A stretch of DNA of 64,000 bases from Bradyrhizobium centrolobii (GCF_001641635.1 NZ_LUUB01000066.1:31606-95605); one strand, 5' to 3'; counted from the first letter of the stretch, positions 10,262-17,359 are shown. The notes: a model not told the origin generated them from the letters alone. Translations and numbers: made by a program.

Positions 10262-10873
10262 ATGACCTTGTCCTTCCTGCTCACCTCGCTCATCGTCGTC
10301 GCGTCCCCCGGCACCGGCGTGCTCTACACGCTGGCCGCGGCACTGACGCGCGGCTCGCGCGCCAGCATCGCAGCGGCCTTCGGCTGCACGCTCGGGATCG
10401 TGCCGCACATGACGGCGGCGATGCTCGGGCTTGCCGCCGTGCTGCATACCAGCGCACTAGCCTTCGCCGCGCTGAAATGGTGCGGCGTGGCCTATCTGCT
10501 CTACATGTCCTGGCAGGCGCTGCGCGAGACCGGAGCGCTCGCGGTCGAGGGCGAGATCAAGGAGCGTTCGGGCGGCCGCGTGATCGTGACCGGCTTCCTG
10601 ATCAACATCCTGAACCCCAAACTCTCGATATTCTTTCTCGCTTTCCTGCCGCAGTTCATCGCGGTGGACGAGCCCCATGTGCTGGCGCGGATGCTGGAAT
10701 TGAGCGGCGTCTTCATGGCGATGACGTTTGCGGTGTTCGTCGTCTATGGCCTGTGCGCGGCCTCGGTGCGCGAGCGCGTCATCTCCCGCCCCCGCGTCAT
10801 GGCGTGGCTGCGCCGCAGCTTTGCCGCCGGCTTTGCGCTGCTCGGTGCGAAGCTGGCGTTCGCGGAGCGGTAG
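10262..10873 (+). CDS. LysE/RhtB family amino-acid exporter
   Basis: This 203-residue, all-helical inner-membrane protein has the LysE-family features: an N-terminal helix with VVASPGTGVLYTLAAAL (the family's PGP-like segment), GCTLGIVPHMTAAMLGLAAV, a Lys/Glu-rich cytoplasmic loop (about 95-105) and GFLINILNPKLSIFFLAFLP, a hallmark of the family. About six transmembrane helices can be drawn. It probably exports an amino acid or derivative by proton antiport; the substrate cannot be inferred. It starts 56 bp after the receiver gene and may share its transcript. Confidence 0.88.
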   Translation: MTLSFLLTSLIVVASPGTGVLYTLAAALTRGSRASIAAAFGCTLGIVPHMTAAMLGLAAVLHTSALAFAALKWCGVAYLLYMSWQALRETGALAVEGEIKERSGGRVIVTGFLINILNPKLSIFFLAFLPQFIAVDEPHVLARMLELSGVFMAMTFAVFVVYGLCAASVRERVISRPRVMAWLRRSFAAGFALLGAKLAFAER

Positions 10874-10896
10874 AGGTCGCAGCGATCTCCTCTTCG

Positions 10897-11038
10897 CCTC
10901 TCCCCGCCTGCGGGGAGAGGCCGCATCCCATCGCAGATGGGATGCGGGTGAGGGGGACTCTCCGCGAGTCCGATTATCACCGTCTTTGTGGAAGCGGCCC
11001 CTCACCCCAACCCTCTCGCCGTAAGAACGGGGAGAGGG
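10897..11038. repeat. Paired palindromic repeat, CCTCTCCCC family
   Basis: A self-complementary unit (CCTCTCCCCGCCTGCGGGGA, closing GAGG) is joined by a GGTGAGGGG/CCCCTCACC inverted pair to a second unit ending CGTAAGAACGGGGAGAGGG. Copies of the same design lie at 13790-13857, 42072-42221 and 54801-54999, always between genes. It occupies the 3' side of the LysE gene. Confidence 0.85.
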
Positions 11039-11064
11039 AGTGGCTGCAGCATTCTCTCGGCAAC

Positions 11065-11088
11065 AAAAAAGCGGGCCTCGCGCCCGCC
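11065..11088 (-). terminator. Rho-independent terminator of the Lys/Ala peptide gene
   Basis: Read on the minus strand, GCGGGC, a GCGAG loop and GCCCGC are followed directly by six T residues, a textbook intrinsic terminator. A second, GC-rich hairpin (GCCCGGGTGGAGC/GCTCCGCCCGGGC, about 11114-11145) lies between it and the peptide stop codon. Together they close a transcript that contains only the 22-codon gene. Confidence 0.85.
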
Positions 11089-11162
11089 ACCTTCAAACTT
11101 TCAACCTTACCCGACGCCCGGGCGGAGCGAGGCTCCACCCGGGCAAAGAAAAAGAAGCTGCG

Positions 11163-11231
11163 TTACTTCTTCTTCGCCTTCTTGGCCTTTTTCGCCTTCG
11201 CCTTCTTCGCCTTCTTCGCTTTCTTAGCCAT
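11163..11231 (-). CDS. 22-residue peptide made only of Lys and Ala
   Basis: The minus-strand ATG (11229-11231) opens a 22-codon frame built entirely of Lys and Ala after the initiator Met, in KKA/KA repeats, ending KKK and TAA. A good ribosome-binding site (GAGAGGATACT before the ATG) and a perfect intrinsic terminator (11065-11088) show that it is a real unit and not low-complexity noise. The composition recalls the Lys/Ala-rich tails of histone H1-like and HU-like nucleoid proteins, so nucleic-acid binding is a reasonable inference, but no family can be assigned to so short a chain. The gene stands alone between LysE and the diguanylate cyclase. Confidence 0.75.
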   Translation of the reverse strand: MAKKAKKAKKAKAKKAKKAKKK

Positions 11232-11645
11232 AGTATCCTCTCAAGGGTTAATGGTGAAACGCGACACGAGGGATGCTCGGCGGAGGGCCAGCCTCGCAAC
11301 ATCCTCGATGACAAACTCAGCAGATTCGCGGGCACCTGCCCCGTGCTGTCATATCTCCGTCATTGCGTTATCCACAGCTCAGACGCATTTTCGGGTGATT
11401 TTTGCCCGCGAATCCGCATTGGCGCGCTGCGCCACGGCCATCCCCCGCGCATCAAGCCTTGCTTAACGATGCCGGATTCCGATCGTGCAATTCATCAATC
11501 CAAAACCAAAAGCCCGGTTTGCGCGATCGCGGTGAGACTCCATTAAGCGCGCCGCGCGCATTGTCGTCCGCAAGAACGCGGGGGCGATTATGGACGGACG
11601 GGTGCCAAACGAAGGGGGCGGGACGCTGCATGTCCCGCTGTCGCC
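11232..11645. other. Upstream region shared by the Lys/Ala peptide and the diguanylate cyclase
   Basis: No gene is recognisable in these 414 bp. It must contain the minus-strand promoter of the Lys/Ala peptide and the plus-strand promoter of the GGDEF gene. It includes TTATCCACAG near 11370, which matches a DnaA-box consensus (TTATCCACA) exactly but is isolated, so no origin is implied. Confidence 0.45.
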
Positions 11646-12863
11646 ATGCTGAGCGTGCCGACACTCTGGACGGTCATCGTCATCAACTTCCTGGCGCTGG
11701 GCCTGATCTGGGCCTATGTGATGCGCTCCTATCCGAACTTCGAGGCGGCGCGGTACTGGACGGCAGCCGCAGTGCTCCAGGCGTCCGGCGCGGGCATCTC
11801 CATGCTGCGCGATTACATGGATCCGGCCTTTCCGCTGGTCGGCGGCGGCGGGCTGATGATTTTTGCGTCCTGTCTCGCCTGCATGGGCGTGACACGCTTC
11901 TACCACAAGCCGGTCTCCTGGCCGGTCGCGATCGCCATCTCGATCGTCAGCTCTGCCGGCCTTGCCTGGTTCCTCGTCGTTGTCGACTACATGCCGGCGC
12001 GGGTGTTGATTTATTCGATCGCGCAGTCGACGCCGGTCCTGATGGCGTTGCCGCTTCTGCTCGGCAAGCAGGACGGTCGCGAAAATCCCGGCGCGCGCCT
12101 TGCCGCGATCGTGGCCTTCATGATCCTCGGCGTTCACGTGGTCCGCTCCGGCGCCGCGCTCACCGGGCTCGGTGGCGGCATCACCGCGGTCAATTTCAAC
12201 GGGCTGCAGGCGCTGCTGACCCTGATCCTGGTCTTCCTGGCGATGGCCTGGAATTTCGGCTGCCTGCTGATGGCGATCGAACGGCTGCGCAACGAGGTCG
12301 CCGACCTCGCGCTGCTCGATGACCTCACTGGTGTGGCCAACCGGCGACATCTGTTGCAGCGCCTCACCGAGGAATGCGCTCGCTCCGAGCGCAGCGGCAA
12401 GCCCTTCTCGCTGCTGCTGATCGACATCGACGGCTTCAAGACCATCAACGACACCCACGGACACGCGGCCGGCGATGCCTGCCTCCAGCACTTCACCCTG
12501 ATGGCGCAGACGCGGCTTCGGCCCGGCGACATGCTCGCGCGCACCGGCGGTGACGAGTTCTGCGTCGTGCTGCCGTCGTCGTCCCTGCACGAGGGCGCGC
12601 TGATCGCCCGCCGCGTGCTGGAGGTTTGCCGCCAGGACGCGGCCGCCTGCATCGGCAACGATATCCCGATCGCGATCTCGATCGGCGTCGCGCAATGGGA
12701 TCGCTGCATCGGCCAATTCCCGGACCGCCTGATGGCCAAAGCCGACGAGGCGCTCTATGCGGCCAAGAAGAACGGCAAGAACGATTTCGCGGTCTATGAA
12801 CCGGCGCCGCCGCTCACGCCCGAACTGCCCGGTCCGGCTGCGGCCGCGCGCAAATTCGCTTGA
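11646..12863 (+). CDS. Membrane-bound diguanylate cyclase (GGDEF)
   Basis: The 405-residue protein has an N-terminal membrane domain of about six or seven helices (residues 5-215) without a recognisable ligand domain, followed by a GGDEF domain (about 220-385). The domain starts LALLDDLTGVANRRHLLQRL and has the active site GGDEF at residues 301-305. An intact RxxD inhibitory site (RPGD, 292-295) stands five residues upstream, which predicts product inhibition by c-di-GMP. It makes c-di-GMP from two GTP at the inner membrane. No EAL domain or partner is adjacent. The start at 11646 is the first ATG before the first helix. Confidence 0.93.
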   Translation: MLSVPTLWTVIVINFLALGLIWAYVMRSYPNFEAARYWTAAAVLQASGAGISMLRDYMDPAFPLVGGGGLMIFASCLACMGVTRFYHKPVSWPVAIAISIVSSAGLAWFLVVVDYMPARVLIYSIAQSTPVLMALPLLLGKQDGRENPGARLAAIVAFMILGVHVVRSGAALTGLGGGITAVNFNGLQALLTLILVFLAMAWNFGCLLMAIERLRNEVADLALLDDLTGVANRRHLLQRLTEECARSERSGKPFSLLLIDIDGFKTINDTHGHAAGDACLQHFTLMAQTRLRPGDMLARTGGDEFCVVLPSSSLHEGALIARRVLEVCRQDAAACIGNDIPIAISIGVAQWDRCIGQFPDRLMAKADEALYAAKKNGKNDFAVYEPAPPLTPELPGPAAAARKFA

Positions 12864-12900
12864 AGCCGTGCTAGGCTCGGGTCCGCATTGGACCCGCACG

Positions 12901-13524
12901 ATGATCTCTCGCCTGTTCGCGGTGGTTCTCGCCGCCCTCGCTCTTATAGCTCCCGCTGCTGCAATGGACGCCGACCTCGCCAAGGTCGCGCGCGTCTCCG
13001 GCACGCCCGACATTCCAGGCCTGAAGATCGTCTGGCTCGCGCCGTGGGGCGACGTCGCGGAGGCCCATGCTTGGCGCAACATCATCGTGCACCAGACCGA
13101 GGGACCGGCGGGCTCGGCGCGGGGTGGCGCGCTGGAGCAGTCGAAGAACCCGACGCGGCGCGGCGTCACGGTCTGGGTCGAGACCGACGGCACGGTCTAT
13201 TGGGCGGTCGCTGAAACTCTCGTGCCGACCCATGGCGACGGCGCCAATCGCAACGACAACAAGTACATCGACAACAGGGCGACCTATCGACAGGTCGTGC
13301 GCGACAATTCGATCGGCGTCGAGTTCGCCGGCAACTATCCGGACGTTGCAGCGGGCCCGACCGAGGCGCAGGTCGCGTCCTGGCGGATTCTCGTCCGCGT
13401 GCTGCGCACGCGCTACGACATCCCGCTCGATCACGTCTACGCTCACAACTGGATCGACTACAAGGACGCACGCTATTGCGAAGGCTGCTGGCTCGCGACG
13501 CTGGCCCGGACGTGGGCGGAGTGA
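12901..13524 (+). CDS. Exported N-acetylmuramoyl-L-alanine amidase-like protein (amidase_2/PGRP fold)
   Basis: The 207-residue protein starts with a signal peptide (ISRLFAVVLAALALIAPAAA, residues 2-21). The amidase_2 fold follows, with IIVHQTEGPAGSA (zinc-ligand candidate His64), GVTVWVETDGTVYWA, NSIGVEFAGNYP and HVYAHNWIDYKDARYCEG, in which His182 and Cys193 are the remaining ligand candidates. Family members cut the MurNAc-L-Ala amide of peptidoglycan. The usual HHT segment reads VHQT here, so activity should not be taken for granted. The start at 12901 is placed where the signal peptide begins; the open frame extends upstream into the GGDEF gene without meaning. Confidence 0.82.
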   Translation: MISRLFAVVLAALALIAPAAAMDADLAKVARVSGTPDIPGLKIVWLAPWGDVAEAHAWRNIIVHQTEGPAGSARGGALEQSKNPTRRGVTVWVETDGTVYWAVAETLVPTHGDGANRNDNKYIDNRATYRQVVRDNSIGVEFAGNYPDVAAGPTEAQVASWRILVRVLRTRYDIPLDHVYAHNWIDYKDARYCEGCWLATLARTWAE

Positions 13525-13537
13525 CGCCTTGGCGCAT

Positions 13538-13580
13538 CGTCATTCCGGGCGCGCGACCTCGTCGCGCCCCGGGAGTGACG
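13538..13580. repeat. Short palindromic repeat, GTCATTCCGGG family
   Basis: CGTCATTCCGGGCGCGCGAC and its inverted partner GTCGCGCCCCGGGAGTGACG form a minimal hairpin after the amidase gene. It is the shortest member of the family seen at 8044, 40009 and 60974. Confidence 0.7.
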
Positions 13581-13649
13581 AGCTAAATCGGCTGCGCCAT
13601 CCACCCGAACAGACGCCGGATCAATCCCGGCCGCCGCGGCACCTCCGGC

Positions 13650-13760
13650 GGCGCCGACTACAAGACACAGGCGGGCGCGCTGCTCGACGAGACACCGGCG
13701 CAGCTGGAATCGCTGGTCGAGCCGGAGACGCTCGCGGATTATTTCCGGGCGCTTTATTGA
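13650..13760 (+). pseudogene. C-terminal gene remnant of unknown family
   Basis: A 36-codon stretch reading GADYKTQAGALLDETPAQLE and then SLVEPETLADYFRALY ends in TGA at 13758-13760. It looks like the C-terminus of a real protein: amphipathic, with no low complexity and sensible codon use. It has no start codon or upstream domain in frame. It sits between a palindromic repeat and the next repeat unit, as expected for a gene tail left after deletion. I do not recognise the parent family. Confidence 0.3.
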
Positions 13761-13789
13761 GCCGCACTCTCTCCGCGAACTCCGCTGAA

Positions 13790-13857
13790 CCCTTTCCCCT
13801 TGTGGGAGAGGGTAGCTTCGCGGAACGCGGAGCCGGGTGAGGGGTCTCTCTCCGCGC
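13790..13857. repeat. Palindromic repeat, CCTCTCCCC family (half unit)
   Basis: TTTCCCCTTGTGGGAGAGGG, then a GC-rich insert and GGTGAGGGGTCTCTCTCCGC, are shared almost word for word with the left half of the repeat at 42072-42221. Confidence 0.75.
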
Positions 13858-13926
13858 GTGAACCGCTTGCAGTAGATTTGCGGCATCGTCGATCCGAGCG
13901 AGCGACGCCCGCGTACCCGCCCCCGC

Positions 13927-14193
13927 TCAGGGGAACCACCACAATCTCATTACGCGCTTCCAGAGCCGCAGGGATACTGGATCTTCCTCCCGGCCAGGAA
14001 CGATCGGGGGCGCGCCGCCGTCCAATTCGGTAAGCCTCTCTGCCAATCCTTGCAGCCGCGAAGGTACCGGGGAGGCATCGTGCGCGAGGGTATCGCGAAG
14101 TCGATCACCAATCTCCTTGCGGATCGCCCGGCCATGCTCCGGCTCTAAGTCGGACGATTGACCATGGTCGTGGGTCGGAAGGGATTTCACCAT
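13927..14193 (-). CDS. NepR-like small protein (possible anti-sigma factor)
   Basis: From the ATG at 14191-14193 the frame encodes 88 residues; an upstream in-frame GTG (14278-14280) would add 29. Residues about 19-53 read GRAIRKEIGDRLRDTLAHDA and then SPVPSRLQGLAERLTELD. This fits the NepR pattern I-x-x-x-L-R-x-x-x-x-x-x-x-x-x-x-P-V-P-x-R-L-x-x-L-x-x-x-L of the alphaproteobacterial general stress response, in which NepR sequesters the EcfG sigma factor until PhyR binds it. Neither PhyR, EcfG nor a HWE kinase lies next to it, so it would be an orphan paralog. The similarity is a short motif only; a hypothetical small protein is the alternative. Confidence 0.45.
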   Translation of the reverse strand: MVKSLPTHDHGQSSDLEPEHGRAIRKEIGDRLRDTLAHDASPVPSRLQGLAERLTELDGGAPPIVPGREEDPVSLRLWKRVMRLWWFP

Positions 14194-14425
14194 GGCTGCC
14201 ACCGTTGGGCTTTGTGCGCAGCCTCCTTGCGTGTGCGCGACTTGCTTGCCGCCGCTATGAGAACGCGCGTCAGACTTCACCGATCCGGCGGAACCGAAAT
14301 CTCTTTATCATAGGTGAATTTATCGTGGATGCTCGCAGCCCTTGAGGCGAGTTGCCCGAACTTGCTTAGCAACCTTTGCCCTGTGGAGGCGTTGCCCCAG
14401 CATCATCGGCCAAGACAGATTTTCT

Positions 14426-14468
14426 GTAGGCGCCGGTGCCAGAGAGAGCGATCGCGCTCCCGGTTGCA
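14426..14468 (+). promoter_or_regulatory. Shared leader element, copy A
   Basis: This 43-bp segment matches 16565-16607 at 35 of 43 positions without gaps, beginning GTAGGCGCCGGTG. It contains a small hairpin (GAGCG, ATCG loop, CGCTC). Its right end lies 18 bases before the start codon of the small gene at 14487; copy B ends 17 bases before the small gene at 16625. The fixed position suggests a shared promoter or 5'-UTR element. The function is inference. Confidence 0.55.
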
Positions 14469-14486
14469 TTCCAGGGAGCAAACGTG

Positions 14487-14678
14487 ATGCTGAGAAGACT
14501 TCGTTTCAAGAACACCACTTTGGAAGAACTGCTCGTGGAGGAGGCGCAGCGTCTGCGGGAAGAGACCCAAGGCATTCCGCCCGGCAGAGAGCGGCTTATT
14601 CGCCAAGCCCGACGAGCTAAGACCGCTTCTCACCTGAGAGAATGGCTGGCCTCACCGGGCCTAAAGTCGCCGAAGTAA
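14487..14678 (+). CDS. Small conserved-type protein (63 aa), unknown function
   Basis: This small basic protein begins LRRLRFKNTTLEELLVEEAQ, continues RLREETQGIPPGRERLIRQA and ends LREWLASPGLKSPK. GGGAGC lies 8 bases before the ATG at 14487 (a GTG directly upstream at 14484 is also possible). It has no membrane segment or Cys; a helical, charged N-terminus is followed by an R-x-A-R-x-A-K-T-A-S-H helix. The style resembles short hypothetical proteins common in Bradyrhizobium, but I know no function. It is preceded by leader element A and followed by a probable terminator, so it appears to be a monocistronic unit. Confidence 0.65.
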   Translation: MLRRLRFKNTTLEELLVEEAQRLREETQGIPPGRERLIRQARRAKTASHLREWLASPGLKSPK

Positions 14679-14683
14679 GAATC

Positions 14684-14714
14684 AGGCCGCCCCAGTTGGC
14701 GGTCTTCTCATTTC
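14684..14714 (+). terminator. Probable terminator of the 63-aa gene
   Basis: AGGCCGCC (14684-14691) and GGCGGTCT (14698-14705), with one G-T pair, enclose a CCAGTT loop and are followed by TCTCATTT. The T-tract is imperfect. Confidence 0.5.
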
Positions 14715-14825
14715 CTGTGGTCGAAGCTGAGCGAGCATCTGCCCATCCGGGGCAGGACCAAAGCGCCCCCCCCCCCGGGCTTGGCACTCACGCGGCTCTC
14801 TGGGGGTCCGTAGTTATCCGATCGC

Positions 14826-14867
14826 CAACTTGGTTCCCGTGGTATCCAACTGGGTTCCCGTGGTATC
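14826..14867. repeat. Two tandem 21-bp repeats upstream of a small gene
   Basis: CAACTTGGTTCCCGTGGTAT plus C (14826-14846) and CAACTGGGTTCCCGTGGTAT plus C (14847-14867) differ at one base. A two-turn spacing of identical sites is typical of binding sites for a regulator stacked on one DNA face. The repeats end 39 bp before the start of the small gene at 14907. The protein that would bind them is unknown. Confidence 0.7.
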
Positions 14868-14906
14868 ATGTCCTTGGTACCTGCGTGGGCTTGGGAGGCT
14901 AAGAAC

Positions 14907-15128
14907 ATGTCCACCTACCTAGGTTCGCATACCCACGATTTGGACGCGGAAATGGTCAACCGCATCACGGCGGCCTACGACCAAGCGCTCCATACCCTTT
15001 GCGTGGAGGATCGCGACGACCCCCTTACGGAAATGGTCGCGAAGAAGATCATCAAGATCGCCCAAAGCGGTCTCCATCACCCGGCGGAAATCGCCGCTTT
15101 GGCGATCAAGGAGCTCGAAATGCGGTAA
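14907..15128 (+). CDS. Small conserved-type protein (73 aa), unknown function
   Basis: GGGAGG nine bases before the ATG at 14907 fixes this start; the upstream in-frame ATG at 14868 lacks one. The protein is short, acidic in its first half and mostly helical: AEMVNRITAAYDQALHTLCV, then EDRDDPLTEMVAKKIIKIAQ, then HHPAEIAALAIKELEMR. The D-P-L-T-E-x-V-A-K-K-I-I segment is a pattern I associate with uncharacterised small proteins of Rhizobiales. There is no signal peptide, membrane helix or known domain. Two 21-bp repeats lie upstream as possible operator sites. Confidence 0.65.
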   Translation: MSTYLGSHTHDLDAEMVNRITAAYDQALHTLCVEDRDDPLTEMVAKKIIKIAQSGLHHPAEIAALAIKELEMR

Positions 15129-15198
15129 TGGCGGGCAACGCCCGCACCGCAACCCGCAAGCATATCGCCATCGCGGTTGTTTATGCCCCAAAGTACAC

Positions 15199-15528
15199 GG
15201 CTCGACGAAGCTGCCCGCTTACATGCCGCGTTCGCTGCGTCGGGCTTCCTCCTGAGCCGCCACATAGCGACCGCCGCTGTCGCGCGGCCAATCCAGCGCC
15301 AGTCCATGGCGCACGAGCCATTGGGCAAGATCCTCACAGCCGACCGAACACGATGCGACCGCGCGTAACGATCGACCGCAACCGGCTTGCAGGGTCACCG
15401 TCTGAGCTCCAATGAACTCCATAGAGCGAGTTGGTGGCCTTGGCGCCGCACCGATATTGGAGGCTGTCCTCGGCCCGGCATAGCTGGTTGCTTTCGGATG
15501 CGTCGATGCCCCAGAGCCGGATGCGCAT
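15199..15528 (-). pseudogene. Decayed thermonuclease (SNase-like) gene
   Basis: On the minus strand, RIRLWGIDASESNQLCRAED and SLQYRCGAKATNSL match the core of secreted SNase-like nucleases. After a frameshift near 15420, ASCSVGCEDLAQWLVRHGLA and LDWPRDSGGRYVAAQEEARR continue the family sequence. A TAA then interrupts R-G-M-*-A-G-S-F-V-E-P where relatives have a Trp. The N-terminal strands and the signal peptide are not found. At least one frameshift, one stop and the missing N-terminus make this a pseudogene. The rest of 15129-15789 holds nothing I can name. Confidence 0.75.
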
Positions 15529-15789
15529 GCGACGTCGCGAGTTCGACCAAACTCGAGAGCGCCGGTTCTGGCACTACGAGCGCACTTCCGAAGCATTTGC
15601 AGCCGAATGGTGACACCTAGACTATGGTCTCAGGCTCTCGGCTTAAATTTAATTGGCGCAGGGCAATCCGAGTTCGATAGTAGGAACCAAGAGCGACACG
15701 ACCGGCAATAGCGCCGGACGAGAAGGCGCTGCACTACCAAGAAGATCAACAAGCAAGCACAGCCACTTTTCGTCCGCGCGGAGAGATAG

Positions 15790-16404
15790 TTGCCCGGCAT
15801 TATCCATGTCGTGGACGACGATGCGTCGTTCCGAACAGCCACCCAGCGTTTGCTAGAAGCAGCCGGTTATCGCGTGATCACGTACTCGTCCGCTCAACAG
15901 CTGCTGGACGAGCAACCAGACGACAAAATCGCGGGCTGCATTCTTCTCGATGTCCAAATGCCTGGCTTGAGCGGCCCCGAGTTACAGAGCCGTTTGGCCG
16001 AAATGGGCTCGACATTCCCTGTTATTTTTCTCAGCGGCCACGCCGACGTGAGCGTCACCGTGAAGGCGATCAAGGCGGGGGCGGACGACTTCCTGATCAA
16101 ACCCGTAACGTCGGATCAGCTACTCAGCACAATTGAGAAAGCGATAGCTCGGCACCGGATAGCACAGAGACTGGCGAAGGACATCGAAGCTCTCCGAGAC
16201 CTTCTTTCGAGCTTAACCCCGCGCCAGCGGCAGGTACTCGATCTGATTGTCAGGGGAAAGCCAAACAAACAGATCGCGCATGCATTGGGGTCGACAGAGC
16301 GCACGGTCAAGGCGCATCGACAGGTGATTATGGAGAAAATGAAAGCTCAATCGTTGGCGCAACTCGTCGTAATCGCCGAGCGGCTCAGCCTTCTGATCAA
16401 GTAG
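15790..16404 (+). CDS. FixJ/NodW-like two-component response regulator
   Basis: The 204-residue protein is a receiver (residues 3-120) plus a LuxR/GerE helix-turn-helix (about 138-200). HVVDDDASFRTATQRLLEAA supplies the acidic pocket, ILLDVQMPGLSG places the phospho-acceptor at Asp54, and DDFLIKPVTSDQLL contains the conserved Lys. The output domain reads LTPRQRQVLDLIVRGKPNKQ and then IAHALGSTERTVKAHRQVIM. This is the FixJ/NodW/TodT class that binds DNA as a dimer when phosphorylated. The likely start is the TTG at 15790; no ATG occurs before the receiver. No histidine kinase is nearby, so it is an orphan regulator in a region otherwise full of small genes and relics. Confidence 0.88.
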   Translation: MPGIIHVVDDDASFRTATQRLLEAAGYRVITYSSAQQLLDEQPDDKIAGCILLDVQMPGLSGPELQSRLAEMGSTFPVIFLSGHADVSVTVKAIKAGADDFLIKPVTSDQLLSTIEKAIARHRIAQRLAKDIEALRDLLSSLTPRQRQVLDLIVRGKPNKQIAHALGSTERTVKAHRQVIMEKMKAQSLAQLVVIAERLSLLIK

Positions 16405-16564
16405 GTCGCCTCATGGAGCGAAGACGTGCGTCAATTTACCAAACCCAACGCAAGCTACTGGTTATTCGCGAGTGGCGGCGTTGGCATACAGTTTTTCTGG
16501 CTGAGTTCCGTCTCGAACCAACTGCGACCCGAGTTCGTTACCCCGCATCACCGGTTGAGACGCC

Positions 16565-16607
16565 GTAGGCGCCGGTGGCTGAGAGACCGGTCGCGCTCTC
16601 GCCTGCA
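16565..16607 (+). promoter_or_regulatory. Shared leader element, copy B
   Basis: This is the partner of 14426-14468 (35 of 43 identical, ungapped), starting GTAGGCGCCGGTGGCTGAGA. Here GAGAG/CTCTC arms can pair across a 10-base loop. It ends 17 bases before the 53-aa gene at 16625. Confidence 0.55.
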
Positions 16608-16624
16608 CAATGAGAAGCGCGCCA

Positions 16625-16786
16625 ATGCAGGACGATCAGCTTCTCCAAAGGGCCGACAAGGCCATCGCAGAAAGTGAACGGCTTGTAGTCGAACTGCTCA
16701 GCACGATACATAGAGCACAGCAACTGGACGACCAGCTAAACTTTCTCCATCGGCTGCGCATGCAGGACAAGCGCGCCAAGCAGTAA
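16625..16786 (+). CDS. Small helical protein (53 aa), unknown function
   Basis: The frame from the ATG at 16625 encodes QDDQLLQRADKAIAESERLV, VELLSTIHRAQQLDDQLNFL and HRLRMQDKRAKQ. It should form one long amphipathic helix with heptad-like Leu/Ile spacing, so a coiled-coil is plausible. GAGAAG lies 8 bases upstream. It is too short for domain assignment and contains no Cys or membrane segment. The leader element shared with the 63-aa gene at 14487 lies directly upstream, suggesting co-regulation of two unrelated small proteins. Confidence 0.6.
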   Translation: MQDDQLLQRADKAIAESERLVVELLSTIHRAQQLDDQLNFLHRLRMQDKRAKQ

Positions 16787-16822
16787 GGCCGCCTCCGTCT
16801 CTGGCAGATCCGACGCCACCGA

Positions 16823-16936
16823 TCACGGTATGAGAACCGCAGCGAACGCCATGGCGATGGGAAGCAACCCGAGACCGATCACGCCGGCCCTGTAAGCAAT
16901 CCCGTTGTCGAGTAGCGGTTTGGATCGGTGACGCAT
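16823..16936 (-). CDS. Small single-helix membrane peptide (37 aa)
   Basis: A strong ribosome-binding site (GAGGAGGGCTTGGTC before the ATG at 16934-16936) drives a 37-codon frame. The peptide starts MRHRSKPLLDNGIAYRAG (basic head) and continues VIGLGLLPIAMAFAAVLIP, one transmembrane helix ending at the C-terminus. Topology by the positive-inside rule puts the N-terminus in the cytoplasm. It is convergent with the 53-aa gene (36 bp between stops). Peptides of this shape include toxin-like and respiratory-complex subunits, but nothing here favours one. The start signal makes this a better-supported gene than its length suggests. Confidence 0.6.
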   Translation of the reverse strand: MRHRSKPLLDNGIAYRAGVIGLGLLPIAMAFAAVLIP

Positions 16937-17359
16937 GACCAAGCCCTCCTCACGGCCCGACTGGCAGCCTCCGCAATGGGGCAACCTCGGCAACGGCAGC
17001 ATGCACCCGCTCTAGGAAATGTGCTAGGGCTTCTGCAATCGTTTGGCAGTGCACACGCTGCCTCGTCGGTGCGTTCCGGTGGCGCCGCGACCAGACATCC
17101 CACTCGAAGCCTCGCGAGCACCAGCGACCAAACGGCGCGTTTCGCGGTGTTTCAAAAGAACAGCCCGATTCCGGGTCGAGGGGCAGGCGACGAGACGAAG
17201 CTCGGTTTCAACAGGCTGGCCGATGTTGCGCCGCATCTCGTCCGCCACGCCGTCCAGGACGTGCGCGCTTCTCCTTCATGCAATTGGAGTCGGATTGCTG
17301 ATCGGCGGACAACGTCGCCGCCGTTGTACACATCCTGCCGGAATGGTAGCAATTCATCC
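16937..17359. other. Spacer without recognisable gene
   Basis: Open frames on both strands in this 423-bp stretch have Arg/Ser-rich shadow composition and no ribosome-binding site. The left end carries the ribosome-binding site and presumably the promoter of the minus-strand 37-aa gene. Confidence 0.45.

Noticed and set aside
11360..11380. Replication origin at a DnaA-box match (TTATCCACAG)
   Set aside because: A single site with no cluster, no AT-rich unwinding region and no dnaA/parAB/hemE nearby.
14766..14776. An 11-base C tract as a phase-variation switch
   Set aside because: It lies between genes, not inside a coding frame or an identified promoter spacer, so there is no gene to switch.
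16565..16607. Possible TPP riboswitch (GGCTGAGAGA)
   Set aside because: The string resembles the start of the thi-box, but the second conserved half (ACCTGATCTGG...AATGCCAGCG) is missing and the small gene downstream is unrelated to thiamine.
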